Part shown: positions 23,590 to 35,746 of the stretch, one piece after another | Numbering within the stretch: the first letter of the stretch is position 1 | How the letters are laid out: each line of letters opens with the position of its first letter | Source of the DNA: Acanthochlamys bracteata | Lineage: Eukaryota > Streptophyta > Magnoliopsida > Pandanales > Velloziaceae | DNA length: 64,000 bases | Assembly (NCBI GenBank): GCA_019914995.1 | Contig: CM034132.1 | Coordinates: 9,604,662 to 9,668,661 of the forward strand | Direction of reading: 5' to 3' | Made by a program: the position numbers and the translations under genes | The notes under the pieces: model-generated | What the model saw: only the letters and a program-made list of their open reading frames with translations | The model's database searches: none | Told to the model about the DNA's origin: nothing

Positions 23590-26500
23590 TTAAGAATAAC
23601 TCACTCTTTTCTCTTCTTCCATCTTGGCTTTGATGTACGAGTAAATGGCAACCCCTGCAATGGCAATACCAGTTCCGATTCCTGTCTGTGTCGAAATTTT
23701 GTTCCCTGGTCCATTTCAATAGAGAAATTAGATCATAGAATAGCATCTGAAGGAGAAGAAAACAGAGACTGAGTAGAAAAGTAAGTAATGTTAAACCCAT
23801 ACCGAAAGCTATGATTGAGAATCCAATCACAAAGACACGCTTCAAAACATTTCCAACTGCGTGGGTAAGAGGTGCCACTCTTTCCAAGGTGTTGGTTGCC
23901 AACTATAAGACCGAGTACTCCGTATCAGTACACAAGAAAAACCAAGAAATTTTAAAGACTACCACAGGACCGCCTTGTAAAAGTGTAAACACACACGGAA
24001 TCGAGTTAAATTGAGGACATCAAATATAGAAAACAATTATAGTAGTCGCAAACAAAAAAGAAGAATATGCGCAAAAGTAATGATTATCCACAAAAAAAAC
24101 CCAATATAAACTCATAGCAATGCATACTCTGGATAAATATCCTTTCTAAATCATGTTCTGTAGTATTGTAGATGCAACATTGTGGCATGACGACAAATTA
24201 CTAAGTCCTTCTGGTTAAGCCAGTTCCGACATAACCACCAGTAGTATATGCTTCGTTCTAACTATTGAAATGTTAGGAGGTGAAAATTAGGAGTTGTACA
24301 TACCTGATTGTAGAGGTGATAAAACATTCCCACCCAGAATAAATCTGAGATGAACTTGTTAAGCCCCACCTTGGAAATTGCATCAGCAAAACCACTTTGC
24401 ATCAGCTGAGGCCCCTCAACCTAAGTTAAAATGGAAAGCAGAAGCTAATGAGACATAGTTATGGAGAAATTACAATTCGTCATAAAAGCAAAAACAAAAG
24501 TCTATCAGAAACATCATCATAATATCAAACAGCATAATTTTGAAGCAATATAATTAGAATTCTCTGTCTTAGTAATGTTATTCTAGACAGTGAAAATGCA
24601 AACTTCACAACAAAGGATGGGCTTACACGAAATGCACATATTATGTAGTTATTAAGAAATAAAAGATCCAAACAATATCGCAAGATAACAGATAGAACAC
24701 ATATCATGCTACAAGATAAAAGCAGGGTTAACTAAAACCCAAACCAACACCAGGTTCAGCAAGCATCAATAAACATTTTCAAGATAATATGAAGAAACCT
24801 TTATGTGCACTTACAAGGATGGCAGGAGGGATACAGACAAATAGAGCAATGATCGTAATGTATGCGTACAGATTTGTACTGTCCATATTAGTCTGCAAAA
24901 TGGAAATAAATTGATTATTAAGGGTTTGTTATACATTTGGACACGTAATGTAAGGATGCTCATATGTTTTGACTTGTGAAGTAGTAAAGGTACAATGAAA
25001 AGCATACCATAGCTTTCTTGGAGTATATGCTCCGGTAAGTGAAAGAAATATTGGAAATCATTGCACTAATAAATCCAGTCCAGTTAAAGGACAGCTCGGT
25101 TAGGGATGCCATTGAGACACCTACAAATCTACAGTGATTAGGCAAATGAAGGGGCATATAACTTACATGCGGTTTTAAATAATGTCATAAGGTCACATTT
25201 ACAATCTAAAACACAATGAAAAGAGAGTAGCTATAAAATCAGTTTTTAGAAAAAGGCAAGCTGTCAACTACACTGCTGCATAAGGAACTTCACATAAGAT
25301 GGTAGCAATTGTATGCTCATTATTAACTTACGATATTTAACATGCCAAGGAAGACAAATTACCAATGACGACCGGAGCAAGAGACAACCATAATGTTAAA
25401 GGTATCTGTTGTCCAAGAACAAACTGTGAAGCAGCGGCATTGAAGAAAGGTTCCAAAGCTGTTATTAATGAAGGAAACATATTAGATTGTAAGTTTGGAA
25501 CATATTAGATTGTATGTTAGGAATGGTAGCTTAAAAATGTACATGTTCATTTTGGGCTGAATAAAATAGATACCTTTGATTGTGTGAGCAAATGAAACTG
25601 CAACCGCAGCAAAGGACACATTGCTGGTGATATGGCCAATAGCATGACATACTCCTACGGGAATGAGCAACTTCAAGAGATTGGAGTCGATAGGCTACAA
25701 CAAAATGACTTGCATTCAAAATCATTCCTTAATAAGCTAAACGCAGTTGCTCAAGTATCCTAAGTACTATAGTCAAACAAGAGAGCAATAGTTTGTTGAT
25801 TTGTAGCCTAAGTGCTATCTCCCTTCATGTAAGCACAATCTAAAGTTTTGCCATGCAGTCTTGTTAGACCAATTATCAACCACCTCTACCAATGAAAGTT
25901 AATCTAATTACTTACTGAACACAGCTTCACATGCCAGAAATAATTCTGAAGTAAAAACTGACTTCTAAATTTCGCACACATTGTTATGACATCAAAATAT
26001 AACATGAAAAATCTATTTGTCATTCTCAACCTACTGATGGCTCTCTTCTTGTCTAAGGGAAATACCATTCTGCAAGCACAACTTACCGCACGCTTGGGCA
26101 GACCGACGGTCCAACTCACCAAACAGTATGCAACACCCACCAACAGATGTATAACAGACACAAAGCTGCACAACAACCAAGGAATGCACAACTGGTTATC
26201 AGATAAATAACAGTTAATACTTGCACTGGTAAGGCCTTATGGGACCTAAAAGCACTTATGAAGCAGCAGTTTGCTCGTAAGTAACATGCAACCCCTATTC
26301 TCTGTAAATGCATGCAGCATGTAGGGCAGCATTGCATTAATTCAACCTAAATGCAATTAAATTTGCATCCTGTCACTTCATTTTCAACTATTCGGACTAC
26401 TTTGTTCAATCCACAGGTAGACGGTCAGGCATGTATATTCCATTCTCTCATCCTCTGTTTATCGTTTCTTCTCTATCTTATGAGTATTTCGCTTTGTGAA

Positions 26501-28148
26501 GTTAGTCCAGATCTTGGTTGTGATAGCTCAACTTAAATTGCTGTAAAGGGAAATCAAATTTCCCTAAAATAGCCCCCTATATAGAGAGGACCTAAATCCA
26601 AACAATGCTCATAAGACATAATCATTTCTGGTTGGAGTTGAAACACAAGACAAGATTATGCCACAGAAATAACTAATGTACTTACTAAGGGTAAGGAAAG
26701 TAGTTGTAGATTTTCTTGTTGAGGATGTTAAATATCACATTCAGGAAATACCTGCAGCGCAATAACATTGAGTGTGATTACATACTGAAACCTTGAAACA
26801 TGGAAAGTTAGTCAAAACAAAATTCAAGAACGTTTTGGCTGTACTTTACCACATGAAGAAGAAGAATCCAGTGACAAGAGCTGGGTATCTCTGGAGGAAT
26901 CCCACCTTTGCTTCTCTGATAAATAATTGATAAAAGTATCGCGAAAAGGGAAAAGATGTTAGTTTAGCTTGAATAATATGTCAGTGAATTTTATGGATTG
27001 TTGAAAATATTGACCTCATTCATTTTCTTATAGTTGGTAGATACTTCAAAATTTCCTAATTGCAAGCACTATAACAAACACTCACAGAAGCCGCAGAAAA
27101 CAAGGATAAGGAAACAAACAGTGCAAATTTTATCGTCAAGGCTCAATTGTGCAGAACTAACTGTGCATGAATGACATCTCCTGTCTCTCAAGTAAAACCA
27201 AACCAAATTTACATTGCAAATGATCTGAAACACCGAGAGGCACAAATCTTAATGAAAAGAAACAAACTATTATTTCTAACACTAGCATGATTACAAGTTT
27301 ATACCAAACAGTATGATGGCAAGAAAAAGCTAGAGTCAAGAGGAAAAGCAACAGTTTCAAAATTATTCAACAAGAAAACACGATAAACTATCGAATGGTC
27401 AATGAGTTTATGTCTTTACAGTATCACTCAACCCATGTCATTATCCTGTTTAAAAAAACAATCATCACTTGTAAGCATTAAGTAGGTAAGAACGCTGAAA
27501 CAATCATTCATGACTCATGAGAGTACAACTTGTTTTCATTGTAAGTAATATGATGTGGAAGATATTACAAATTATTTTATATTCAGTAGTGAAGACTCAA
27601 ATAAAAATGACAAGAAAAAAAAACAATCATGTCTACAATTGTTAGGTAATAAGACAGCTAAAACACCAGCAAACCATGCAAACATCCTTACTTCTTCACC
27701 AACGACAATAAAGAGAAACAACATCATATAAACCATTACCAACAAAAAAGTCTTTGCGTTCATTCATCACCAAGGACATAAAAGTAAAATGTTATGTTAA
27801 AAAAAAAGAACAAACAGAAAAGAAAACAACATCAGGAGACGGACCTCACCCGGGGGAATCGCTCCCTTCGGCCGGCGAAGACGAAGCCGCCGAAGCAACA
27901 ACCGTACTACTACTTGTACTGCTATTGAATCCATACCGAAGCTTACGATAATCCAACGGCTGAGATTGGTTGAGAATGACTGCAGGCGAGAGCTGGCGTC
28001 CCCAAATCAAGTTTCCTCCATCACCAACTGAGCCATTAAGTCTTCTTGTTGGAGTTGATACTGTTGTAAGAGACGCCGGAGAACGGCGGCGGAGGAGAGA
28101 GGAGATACCACCAGCGAGAGAACCTGCCGTCGCGGCCATTGTTGCCAT
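23590..28148 (-). CDS. TPT: Chloroplast triose-phosphate/phosphate translocator
   Basis: Eleven exons, 5' to 3': 28148-27850, 26915-26850, 26751-26686, 26165-26087, 25694-25574, 25458-25363, 25120-25008, 24892-24815, 24420-24304, 23902-23803 and 23705-23590, giving 416 residues. The first about 95 residues are a Ser/Ala/Arg-rich plastid transit peptide ([17 protein letters not shown]). The rest is the drug/metabolite-transporter fold with near-universal TPT signatures: [73 protein letters not shown] and [17 protein letters not shown]. The Lys-Arg pair in VLKRVF matches the phosphate-binding pair in TPT structures. The protein exchanges stromal triose phosphate for cytosolic phosphate at the inner envelope. 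It ends [11 protein letters not shown]. The GPT, PPT and XPT subfamilies are excluded by the FPYPYFVS and VEGPQLM contexts. Confidence 0.95.
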
Positions 28149-28171
28149 CGCCGGAGAAGCAACTAGAGAGT

Positions 28172-28190
28172 GTGTGTGTGTGTGTGTGTG
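28172..28190. repeat. (GT)n microsatellite in the TPT leader
   Basis: About ten GT units, reading (CA)n on the TPT sense strand, 24 bp upstream of the start codon and so inside the probable 5' UTR. Confidence 0.85.
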
Positions 28191-28689
28191 TTGATTTTTG
28201 AGTGAGTGGATGAGAAAGAATGAGGGAGAGCGGGGGAAGAGATAGGAAGGTTGAGATTGGATTTTTTTTTTAATTTAAAAAAAAAAATAGAAAAGAGTCT
28301 TAAACTTGTAGAAAGATTTGATAATTATTGACAGAGAATGTCGATGGATAATTCGTATGGCAGCCAAAGAACCTCCCATCCACATGTACAACCTTATCTG
28401 CAAACAAAAAAATGAGAGGCTTTCCTTCACTTCCCAAAGAAGAAGATACATATTAATGCATGAATGAATTGTAAGTAAAGAAAATTGCAATGCAGAGAAT
28501 GAATTTTTGAAAAATGAGTTCGGAAAAAATTAGCAAAAAGTGAGATATTAAAAAATAAATTTGTGACAAAATTTTCAATAAAAAATAGCAAAAAAGTGAA
28601 TTTTAAAGAGAAAAAAATAACTTCCGTAATGAGGCCGAGTGAAAACGCCCATTGCCTTTAAAAAGAAAAAAAAGCAAACAAGAGCCACT

Positions 28690-30703
28690 CACCTACAGTA
28701 TCTTCAGCTGAGATATTCAGGAGGTCCGCATTTTCTGACGTTTAACTTTGCAACTTATTTTTACAGATTTGTTAAAAACATAAGCTACAGAGACGCTGCT
28801 GTGATAGAGTTCATGTAGTTATACTCTAGGATTATGGGAGGACTGTAATACAATAATAGATATTTGAACAATAACTCAACAACGGAAATTTATTTCATCG
28901 GAGCACACGAAGAAGGAACTGCCATAATCCTCTCTCAACTATAACTATAAAGGAAAGCATTTAGCGAATGCAGATCTTACCTGAATTAGCAATGTTAAGA
29001 TCTTCAAGGATGTCTGCTATCAGTTCAGATGTTGGATTTTTTAAGGCACCAATCTTCATCTCACGTTACAGTTCTCAGTTTGAAGGATTTCTTTCTCTGA
29101 AAATAATAACTCCAATTCATTGTTTCCGCTAGATGCTATATTATGTTTAAAAGTCAGTACATTCTGCTACAAAATTTTCCCCGCCCTCCCTTTCTGGCGG
29201 CACTATCATGCTTACAATTCTTTTTCAATTCAGCTATTTTCTTAACATGTAGAGCAAATAGCGTCACCAAAAAGAAATTTGTAGGTTTTAACAAAGGAGG
29301 AAAAAAAATTTGTAGTAACGGTTTTATATATCCTATGAGCTGTGTAGGAAGAAAGCGGAATCAGGGTTTCAAATTACTACAAACATATAGAAACACAATG
29401 TATATGAACAGGTATAAGCACATCACTGGGAATCAAATTAAGGCATAACCCATGAAACTATGAAAGAACTCCACCCATGCCTGCCTGATGAGGTTGAGAT
29501 GTTAGCGGATGAAAATAGCTTTTATGTCCTAACCTGCAAACCATGAACTAGCACAACTACCATGATTATGTTTGAAAGATTAACTATGCCCGGGTAAAGC
29601 GGCATGCCCAATTATAGTTAGTAAAACATAATTAGCATGAAGAAAGTAATTTTCAGTTTCAGGTTTTACATACCTCTTGTCAGAAATTCTCTCCAAAGTT
29701 TCAACCTTGTCGACTTTCAGCGACACCAGTTCCTTCTTCAATATGATCCACAGAACTCCTCATAGAGCCTTTCAAAGAGGATGAAATTAATTTGAAATAG
29801 ACACTTCACAAGTCCACATATATTATGCATATAAGCATTGATTAATGACATAGTTTATCCATTTAATGCAAAAGAAATATATATATTTTAGCATGGTTAA
29901 CCTATTTAATGGTTTGGAGATTATTACAAGTTAGTCTCACCCGTCCATTATTACAAGTCCAATCTTGGGACATACAGCAATTAATAATCTATACTGTAAT
30001 CGACCATTCTACCTGACTATTTAAAGAGCATCATATAGGAGGAAAAAAAAAAAGAAAACAGAAGATTGCTTTCATATGAGATGACACGAAGAGCACCAAT
30101 GAATTTCTCCCAGAATATTGCTGGTCTAGTTTGGATCTATTAATTAGAAAAGTTCTACATAAAGAACGTAAAAGAAGACTTGTAATTCCAAAGGCAAATA
30201 ACAAACAGTCATAAAGCCTAGGAAGAATAATTACCAGCTACTTGTGGATCAGACCATTCAGCTCAAATACCACAACAGAAACTGCTTGCATCAGCTCACA
30301 CTCTCTTGTTTCAAATTTCAGAACATGTAACAATCTCTGATTCTAGTTCCCTAGTCCTCTGAGGATTTCTTCAATTCCTTCATTAACCTGGCACCAAGAT
30401 TTAAAAAAAAAGAATCTTAAGAGTGTTTGCTAAGCAGCCTATCCTCAGGCATTACAACAAACACTTAGCGTGCACAGTAAATTTTCTTTAAAACCTTCAG
30501 TTAGCAAAATATTTATGTTGAACAGCATCGGCATAACCAATTCATGAACCAAATGAATTCTAAAACCTAACAGTGATCATTGTAAATTCTGAACTGAATA
30601 CTGAACCATTTTGTAAGAAAAACAATTGGAAATTAGAGTTAACCTGATCGAGCATGTCCTTGAATGAATAAATTTGGCACAAGATCACACCAAAATCGTC
30701 CAT
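28690..30703 (-). pseudogene. Decayed intron-containing gene for a small coiled-coil protein
   Basis: A clean first exon (30703-30644) encodes MDDFGVILCQIYSFKDMLDQ and ends in a good donor. The next segment (about 30389-30240) continues VNEGIEEILRGL, then needs frame changes to read LESEIVTCSEI and ETRECELMQAVSVVV. Further pieces are KELVSLKVDKVETLERISDK (about 29760-29680), EKEILQTENCNVR then MKIGALKNPTSELIADIL (about 29095-28980), and SENADLLNISAEDTV (about 28740-28690). All are heptad-like and Glu/Lys-rich, in consistent order and flanked by splice-like sites, but carry stops and shifts. Introns are retained, so this is a decayed duplicate or original, not a retrocopy. I do not recognise the family. 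Confidence 0.5.
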
Positions 30704-30954
30704 CGATCGAAGCCTACGATATTTAAACTTTTGTTCTATTCCTTATTTATTGAACTGATGTTTGCAATTAAAAACCAAAACTAACACCTTTATTATTTAT
30801 CTACCCTATGTAGATTTTCTGTGATTGCGTTTTGCAACTAAATCCCATATACAATTGTTTTGACATATAAGTATCCTTATTTATGTTTTTGGGAGTTTCT
30901 GAAGTTTTGTTATTAACAGTATTTGGTTTCTGCATGGTTTGAAGCCCCGGCTTT

Positions 30955-31160
30955 TCAAATGCTACTTTTTAAATTTTTATTTTAAAATATTTATTTAATT
31001 TTGTAATTTAATTTAAATAATAATAATATTTTAATATGTAAAAAAATTTTATATTTTTTAAATTTTAAGATAAATTTATAAAAAGTATAAAAAAATTTAT
31101 TAAAAATGTAATTAAAAATTTAAAAAATATTTTTTAAAAATTTAATACCAAATGGCTCCT
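30955..31160 (+). repeat. Dispersed AT-rich repeat copy
   Basis: Runs from CAAATGCTACTTTTTAAATT to TTTAATACCAAATGGCTCC. The end TACCAAATGG resembles the CCAAACGG end of sister copies. Confidence 0.4.
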
Positions 31161-31629
31161 AAATGCTAAATAGAGTGTATGGCGGTGCTTATTGCACAGC
31201 TTTTTATTTCATAAAAAATTTTATTCCTAACCAACTAAACAAAAGCAAGAGAAACAACGGGCTATATCATATAATTACAAAACTAATACTGTTAAGCTAT
31301 GCAACTTAATTGGCTACAAGATTTAAACCTTGAAATAAAATTTAAATTATAATAATAAACTTTTTTTTTCCATTAAGAACAACTCCAACATTAATTAAAA
31401 GGTTCTCGGATATTATACAGCAATTCGTAATAACAATAATTTAGCAACCACTCAAAAAAAAGAACTCGAGAAAACTAAGGAAACCATATGGTGATAAATT
31501 AACAAGTTCAGGAAAAAAAATGTATAATATATTAACTAAATAGTATTATTATTATTATTATTATTACTAAATTAGGCATGTCGGCGAATTTTTTTGATGT
31601 TGATAAAAATAATTGGTCTCCTTCATGGA

Positions 31630-34479
31630 TCAAGCAGAACAAGTTGGGGGAATTTTGGAGATCCCTTGTTTCTGTAGTTCCCCCATTACAGTGTCTAGCG
31701 CCGGCGGTTTCAGTCCAAGAGGCAGTGGCTGCCATGGCTTTTCTAAAACTTCTCCTATGGCTGCATCTATGCTCTCTTTACTCTGCAACCAAATCACAAC
31801 AATTCATTCCCATATTAACTCCTCACTCCAAAATCTTTAAAATATAACCAAAGATCAATTTACTGAAAATGTTTTTTATATTTTTTAAAATTTTAAATAA
31901 AATTTTTAAATATTTATAAAATATGTATTAAAAAATATAAAATAAAAAATTAAAGCTATTTTTTGGTAAGTTAACCAAACGGGTCCATAAAATAAAGTTT
32001 AAAGTTTTTCAGAATAAAAAATATTTTTTTTATTTCAAAAAATTATATATTATTTCTCAAAAATAATAAAAATAAATAAGTAAAAAATTTACAATGTATA
32101 ATATATTTTTTTGAAAATTTTTAAATAAAATTTATAAAATATTGATTAAAAAACATGAAATAAAATAAAGTAAAAAATACTCTATAAACGAACGCCAAAC
32201 AACACCTTAAACATGCATATAAAAAATTATCTGAAACTAACTTTAATTAGTATAGAAAAAAATCACTTCCGAATGAAGTAAATATGAACTAACTAAATGT
32301 ATCTAACACAAACTAATTCACACCTCAAGACTGATTAAAATATCTCTTATCCATTATTAACTAGGTAATTGGTGCTTTAATTTGTTGGATCAAAAAAACC
32401 ACAAGAGAAAGAACACTTTATAGATACTGTACCTTGTTCATTCACATGTTCTTGTAAGTTTTCACTCTATTGGCATCTTTGTTGGGGACCCTCTCAATGA
32501 AAATCTTTGGCATGGTGCCATATGACAGTCCCCTAAATCTTTGTATGTGTTTGTGTGTTCTTTCTTGATTCTTCCATATAACAAACATTCATGCATGGCA
32601 TCTAGATTCTAGAGTACCCACTCACTCAAATTACCAACAAAAACATTCATACAGACTTTTGTTTTTTTTTTTTATTTAAATTATAATCGAACGGAATAAA
32701 AAAAATAGATTCATATAGTCAGACTTCGATCAAAAATATTAAGAAAGTTTAGTTTGTTGTCGTTGTTTAATTGTAAGGATATACATATAGACATACCGGA
32801 TGAGCGTCGACGGGAATCTGCTTGCTTGCCGGAGGTAGTGCTACCGGAGGAGGTCTGTACATAGGATGAGGAACAACTCCGGCAACAGGCGGCCCCGCAA
32901 TTAATCTCTGCTAAATAATTTCAATAAAATTAAGAAAAATTCATGGAAAAAAAAAAAAAAAAAAGATATGATAGAATTTTGAAGTGATATATATGTACCA
33001 TAGGATGAGGAGGGTAGCATGGAGTGCCCTGAGTCAGTGCAGCGCTTGGATGCCATCCTTCTCTTGATCCCTATGACAAACAGAAACAAAATTTAGCGAG
33101 CAAACAAAAATAATTTGCGAATCTTATATTTAATTAACTATGTCTATGAAATCAGTAGGCTACCTTTGGGTAGTGAGGTTGGTACCAGTAAGAAGGATCA
33201 GGCTGAGCAGTCCATGGCGGAATAGCAGCCGCAGGAGCTCTCGCATGAGGCGGTGGCGGAGAAGCAACGACGGCAGGTCTCGGCCATGGATGATGGTGGT
33301 GGTGCATCATCATCGGCGGAGGTTGATCGATCGATGGATGACCCCAAACATGTAAAGGTCTAAAAGTAGCAGCTGCCTGCATATGATGATGATGATGAGC
33401 AGGTGGAGGTACTAGAGGAGGATGTGGGAATCCCATCGTCGGAGCCAACCAAGGGTTCATTACTGTGTGCTCTCTCTTCGGTAGTCCCGGCGTACCTGCT
33501 GCTGCTGCTGCAGCTGTGTACATCTGCCGTCGTTGGCTCCAACTTGCTGCCTCCGCTTCTCTTGCTAACAAATGTTTCCGGTGAGACCGGTACTTCTGCA
33601 AGCACCAGAAAAACAAATTAACGTTACTCGTCTTCAATTCGTCGATCTTCAATATGCAAATTCTAACATGTTACAGATTCGAAGTGGAATTAACGTAGGT
33701 ACTTGTAGATGACTGGCGATGTTATGGCGAGTAAGACAATCAACGCCCATGATCTCTAAAATCCTCGACGGCACCGCCTTATCGACTCCCAACTGCTCAA
33801 CTGCTTGTACGAATCGTCGGTGCAACTCCGGTGTCCAATCCACCTTCAAATCGATCGAGAACGTGAACAAAAAGAAATTTTCAGTTAAAATTTGTTGAAT
33901 CAGTTCTAGTGAATTTAGTTGTTGATCAGTTAAATTAATGCTTACTTTAACCTTCCGCTTTCCGTTTGTTCCTCCGTTAGCTATACCTGGCGAAGATTTC
34001 CTTCCAGTCTCCGGATGCGCTGTTGATGAACTCATCGAAGGCGTAGCAACGGCAAGGGCATCTTCTTCCTTCACAGTCGACATCGAACTCAGAACTTCTT
34101 CTTCTTGCTGAATCTCATTATCATCACAGATAAGGTTCTGATCATCAAGACATTTATCACTGCTGCTCTTGATATCCCCTATCGTCTCCGGCGCCGCTAC
34201 GGAGTTATTAGAATCAAGTCGTTGTTGTTGTACAGCAACCGAAGTACTACCGGACTCTTCCGCTACGTTGTTGAAGTCACAGAGCAGCTCAGCAGGGTCT
34301 ACTTCAAGATCAGGTAGAATATCCCCATCCTCTAAACCCATGAAAAGTTCGTCGAAATTAATGTCATCCAACATGGCCACCGTCGTAGTCCCTGAATAAC
34401 TCCCAGAGAAATCTTCGTCCATCTCCACCTGATGGCCATGCGTAGCGGTGTCTCTGCTCAACGGCGACACTGCGAGCAT
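31630..34479 (-). CDS. GLK: GLK (GOLDEN2-LIKE) transcription factor of chloroplast development
   Basis: Six exons, 5' to 3': 34479-33946, 33843-33703, 33595-33164, 33070-32999, 32907-32797 and 31782-31630, giving 480 residues. The N-terminal 178 residues are acidic ([20 protein letters not shown]). The GARP Myb-like DNA-binding domain follows: [40 protein letters not shown], then [11 protein letters not shown] and the GLK hallmark [11 protein letters not shown] long Pro/His-rich region leads to the C-terminal GCT box, [25 protein letters not shown] and [12 protein letters not shown]. GLKs act in the nucleus to switch on photosynthesis and chlorophyll genes. The AREAEAA motif plus GCT box separates GLK from other GARP proteins. 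Arabidopsis GLKs are 386-420 residues; the extra length is mostly in the His/Pro region. The last intron is 1014 nt and holds AT-rich repeats. Confidence 0.95.
31865..31985 (+). repeat. Dispersed AT-rich repeat copy in GLK intron 5
   Basis: Ends TTTTTTGGTAAGTTAACCAAACGGGTCC, the best-preserved example of the shared right end. Preceded by the usual TTTTTTAAAATTTTAAATAAAATTT interior. Confidence 0.5.
32010..32210 (+). repeat. Second AT-rich repeat copy in GLK intron 5
   Basis: Same interior (AAAAATAATAAAAATAAATAAG, then AAATAAAATTTATAAAATATTG) and end AACGAACGCCAAACAAC. It lies almost directly after the previous copy. Confidence 0.45.
32908..32913 (-). promoter_or_regulatory. NAGNAG tandem acceptor in GLK exon 5
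   Basis: On the minus strand the acceptor reads TTTAGCAG, so exon 5 may start with CAG (extra Gln) or with AGA. Both keep frame within the Pro-rich region. Confidence 0.4.
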
Positions 34480-34547
34480 GATGACTAGCTTTACTACGTA
34501 CGTACCAAGAAATAATTATGGAGAAGGTAATACAACTGATGAAGATA

Positions 34548-34570
34548 TGAAGAAGAAGAAGAAGAAGAAG
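34548..34570. repeat. (GAA)n microsatellite in the GLK 5' leader
   Basis: GAA units upstream of the GLK start, reading (TTC)n on the sense strand. CT/TTC-rich leaders are common in plant genes. Confidence 0.8.
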
Positions 34571-34849
34571 GCAGGAGGGGATCGGTGGTTGTATTAATTA
34601 TTGAAGAGGGAATGGATTGAGAAGGATTTGGAGGGATTTGAGAGAGAGAGAGAGTTGATTGGGAATGGAATGAACGAGCACCACAACTAAGCTGCAGATT
34701 TCTTTTATGTCGTCTTTGTTTGATTCTGCATGCACCTTGTTTCCTAATAATTCTTTCCGGCTTGTGGTTACACATTTTTTCAAAATTTTTTTTTCTTTTT
34801 AACAAAAAATTTTTTGGAGGAAAAGATTTATTAATTGTTTTCTTTCCAT

Positions 34850-35700
34850 TTTAAGACGTATTTTACTTGTTCAAAACCGATTTAGAATTTAGCTTCTGAA
34901 AACCGAGTTACTGCAAAATTTAAAAATAAATTTTATAAAAATAAATATAAAACTTATTTAAAAATAAATATTTGGTAAAAAGAATACTTTTAAAGTCACT
35001 TACAGATTTATTTACTTACAGTTCAAACTCTTTTTTTAAAATTTATTTTTAATTTTTAATTCACTTTTAAATTAAAAAATTTTAAACTAAATTTTTACAA
35101 CCAAAAAGTTTACATTAAAAAATTTAAAATTTAAAACTAAAAGTTTATTTTCAAACTCATTTTTAATACAAATATAAAAAATATTTTTCATAAACTTACT
35201 TAAAGAATTTTATATTTTAAATTTTATTTTAAAAATAAAATTAATATCTAGGTAAACACGCTCTAAGCATTATTGGAGAAGACAGGAAGTTGTGTGTATA
35301 TCAGTTTGATGTTGTCAATTTCTGCCTGTGTAGAAAAAAGAATGCCCTATTAATTAATTAATGGTTGTTCAAGATTGTCCTTTTCCTCTTTATTCGCTTT
35401 CATTTGTTCGTTGATTTGAATCAGATTTGAAAGTTGAACTTGGTTTCTTGTTTTCAGAAAGAGTTAATTAATATATTTAAGTTGTTAAAGACAAATACTA
35501 ATTATCTAACTCAATTAAAAAACACATTACGTTATTTCGTTAAGATTATTCAATAAGAAATTCCAGACAAATTCCATCAAGAAACAATTAATGAGTCTTG
35601 ACAAGATTTCAAAATCGTTAAAAACAGTTACTTGTTTTTATTAATTAGCAGAAGATTGAAATGTATCTCAAAAGAAAAAAAAAATAGACACATCTGATCT
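34850..35700. other. AT-rich spacer between GLK promoter and polygalacturonase 3' end
   Basis: The part 34900-35265 has the composition of the AT-rich repeat and ends GGTAAACACGCTCTAAGC. The remainder is simple AT-rich spacer. No gene seen. Confidence 0.5.
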
Positions 35701-35746
35701 TCTCACAGTGGAATTAAATTACATTGTTTTGAGTGAAAAAATTTTA

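Noticed and set aside
26916..27849. Separate gene inside TPT intron 1
   Set aside because: Only short AT-rich open frames without motifs; exons on both sides join in phase as TPT.
33140..33621. Plus-strand open frames opposite GLK exon 3
   Set aside because: Shadow of the GC-rich GLK coding sequence; no motifs and no splice support.
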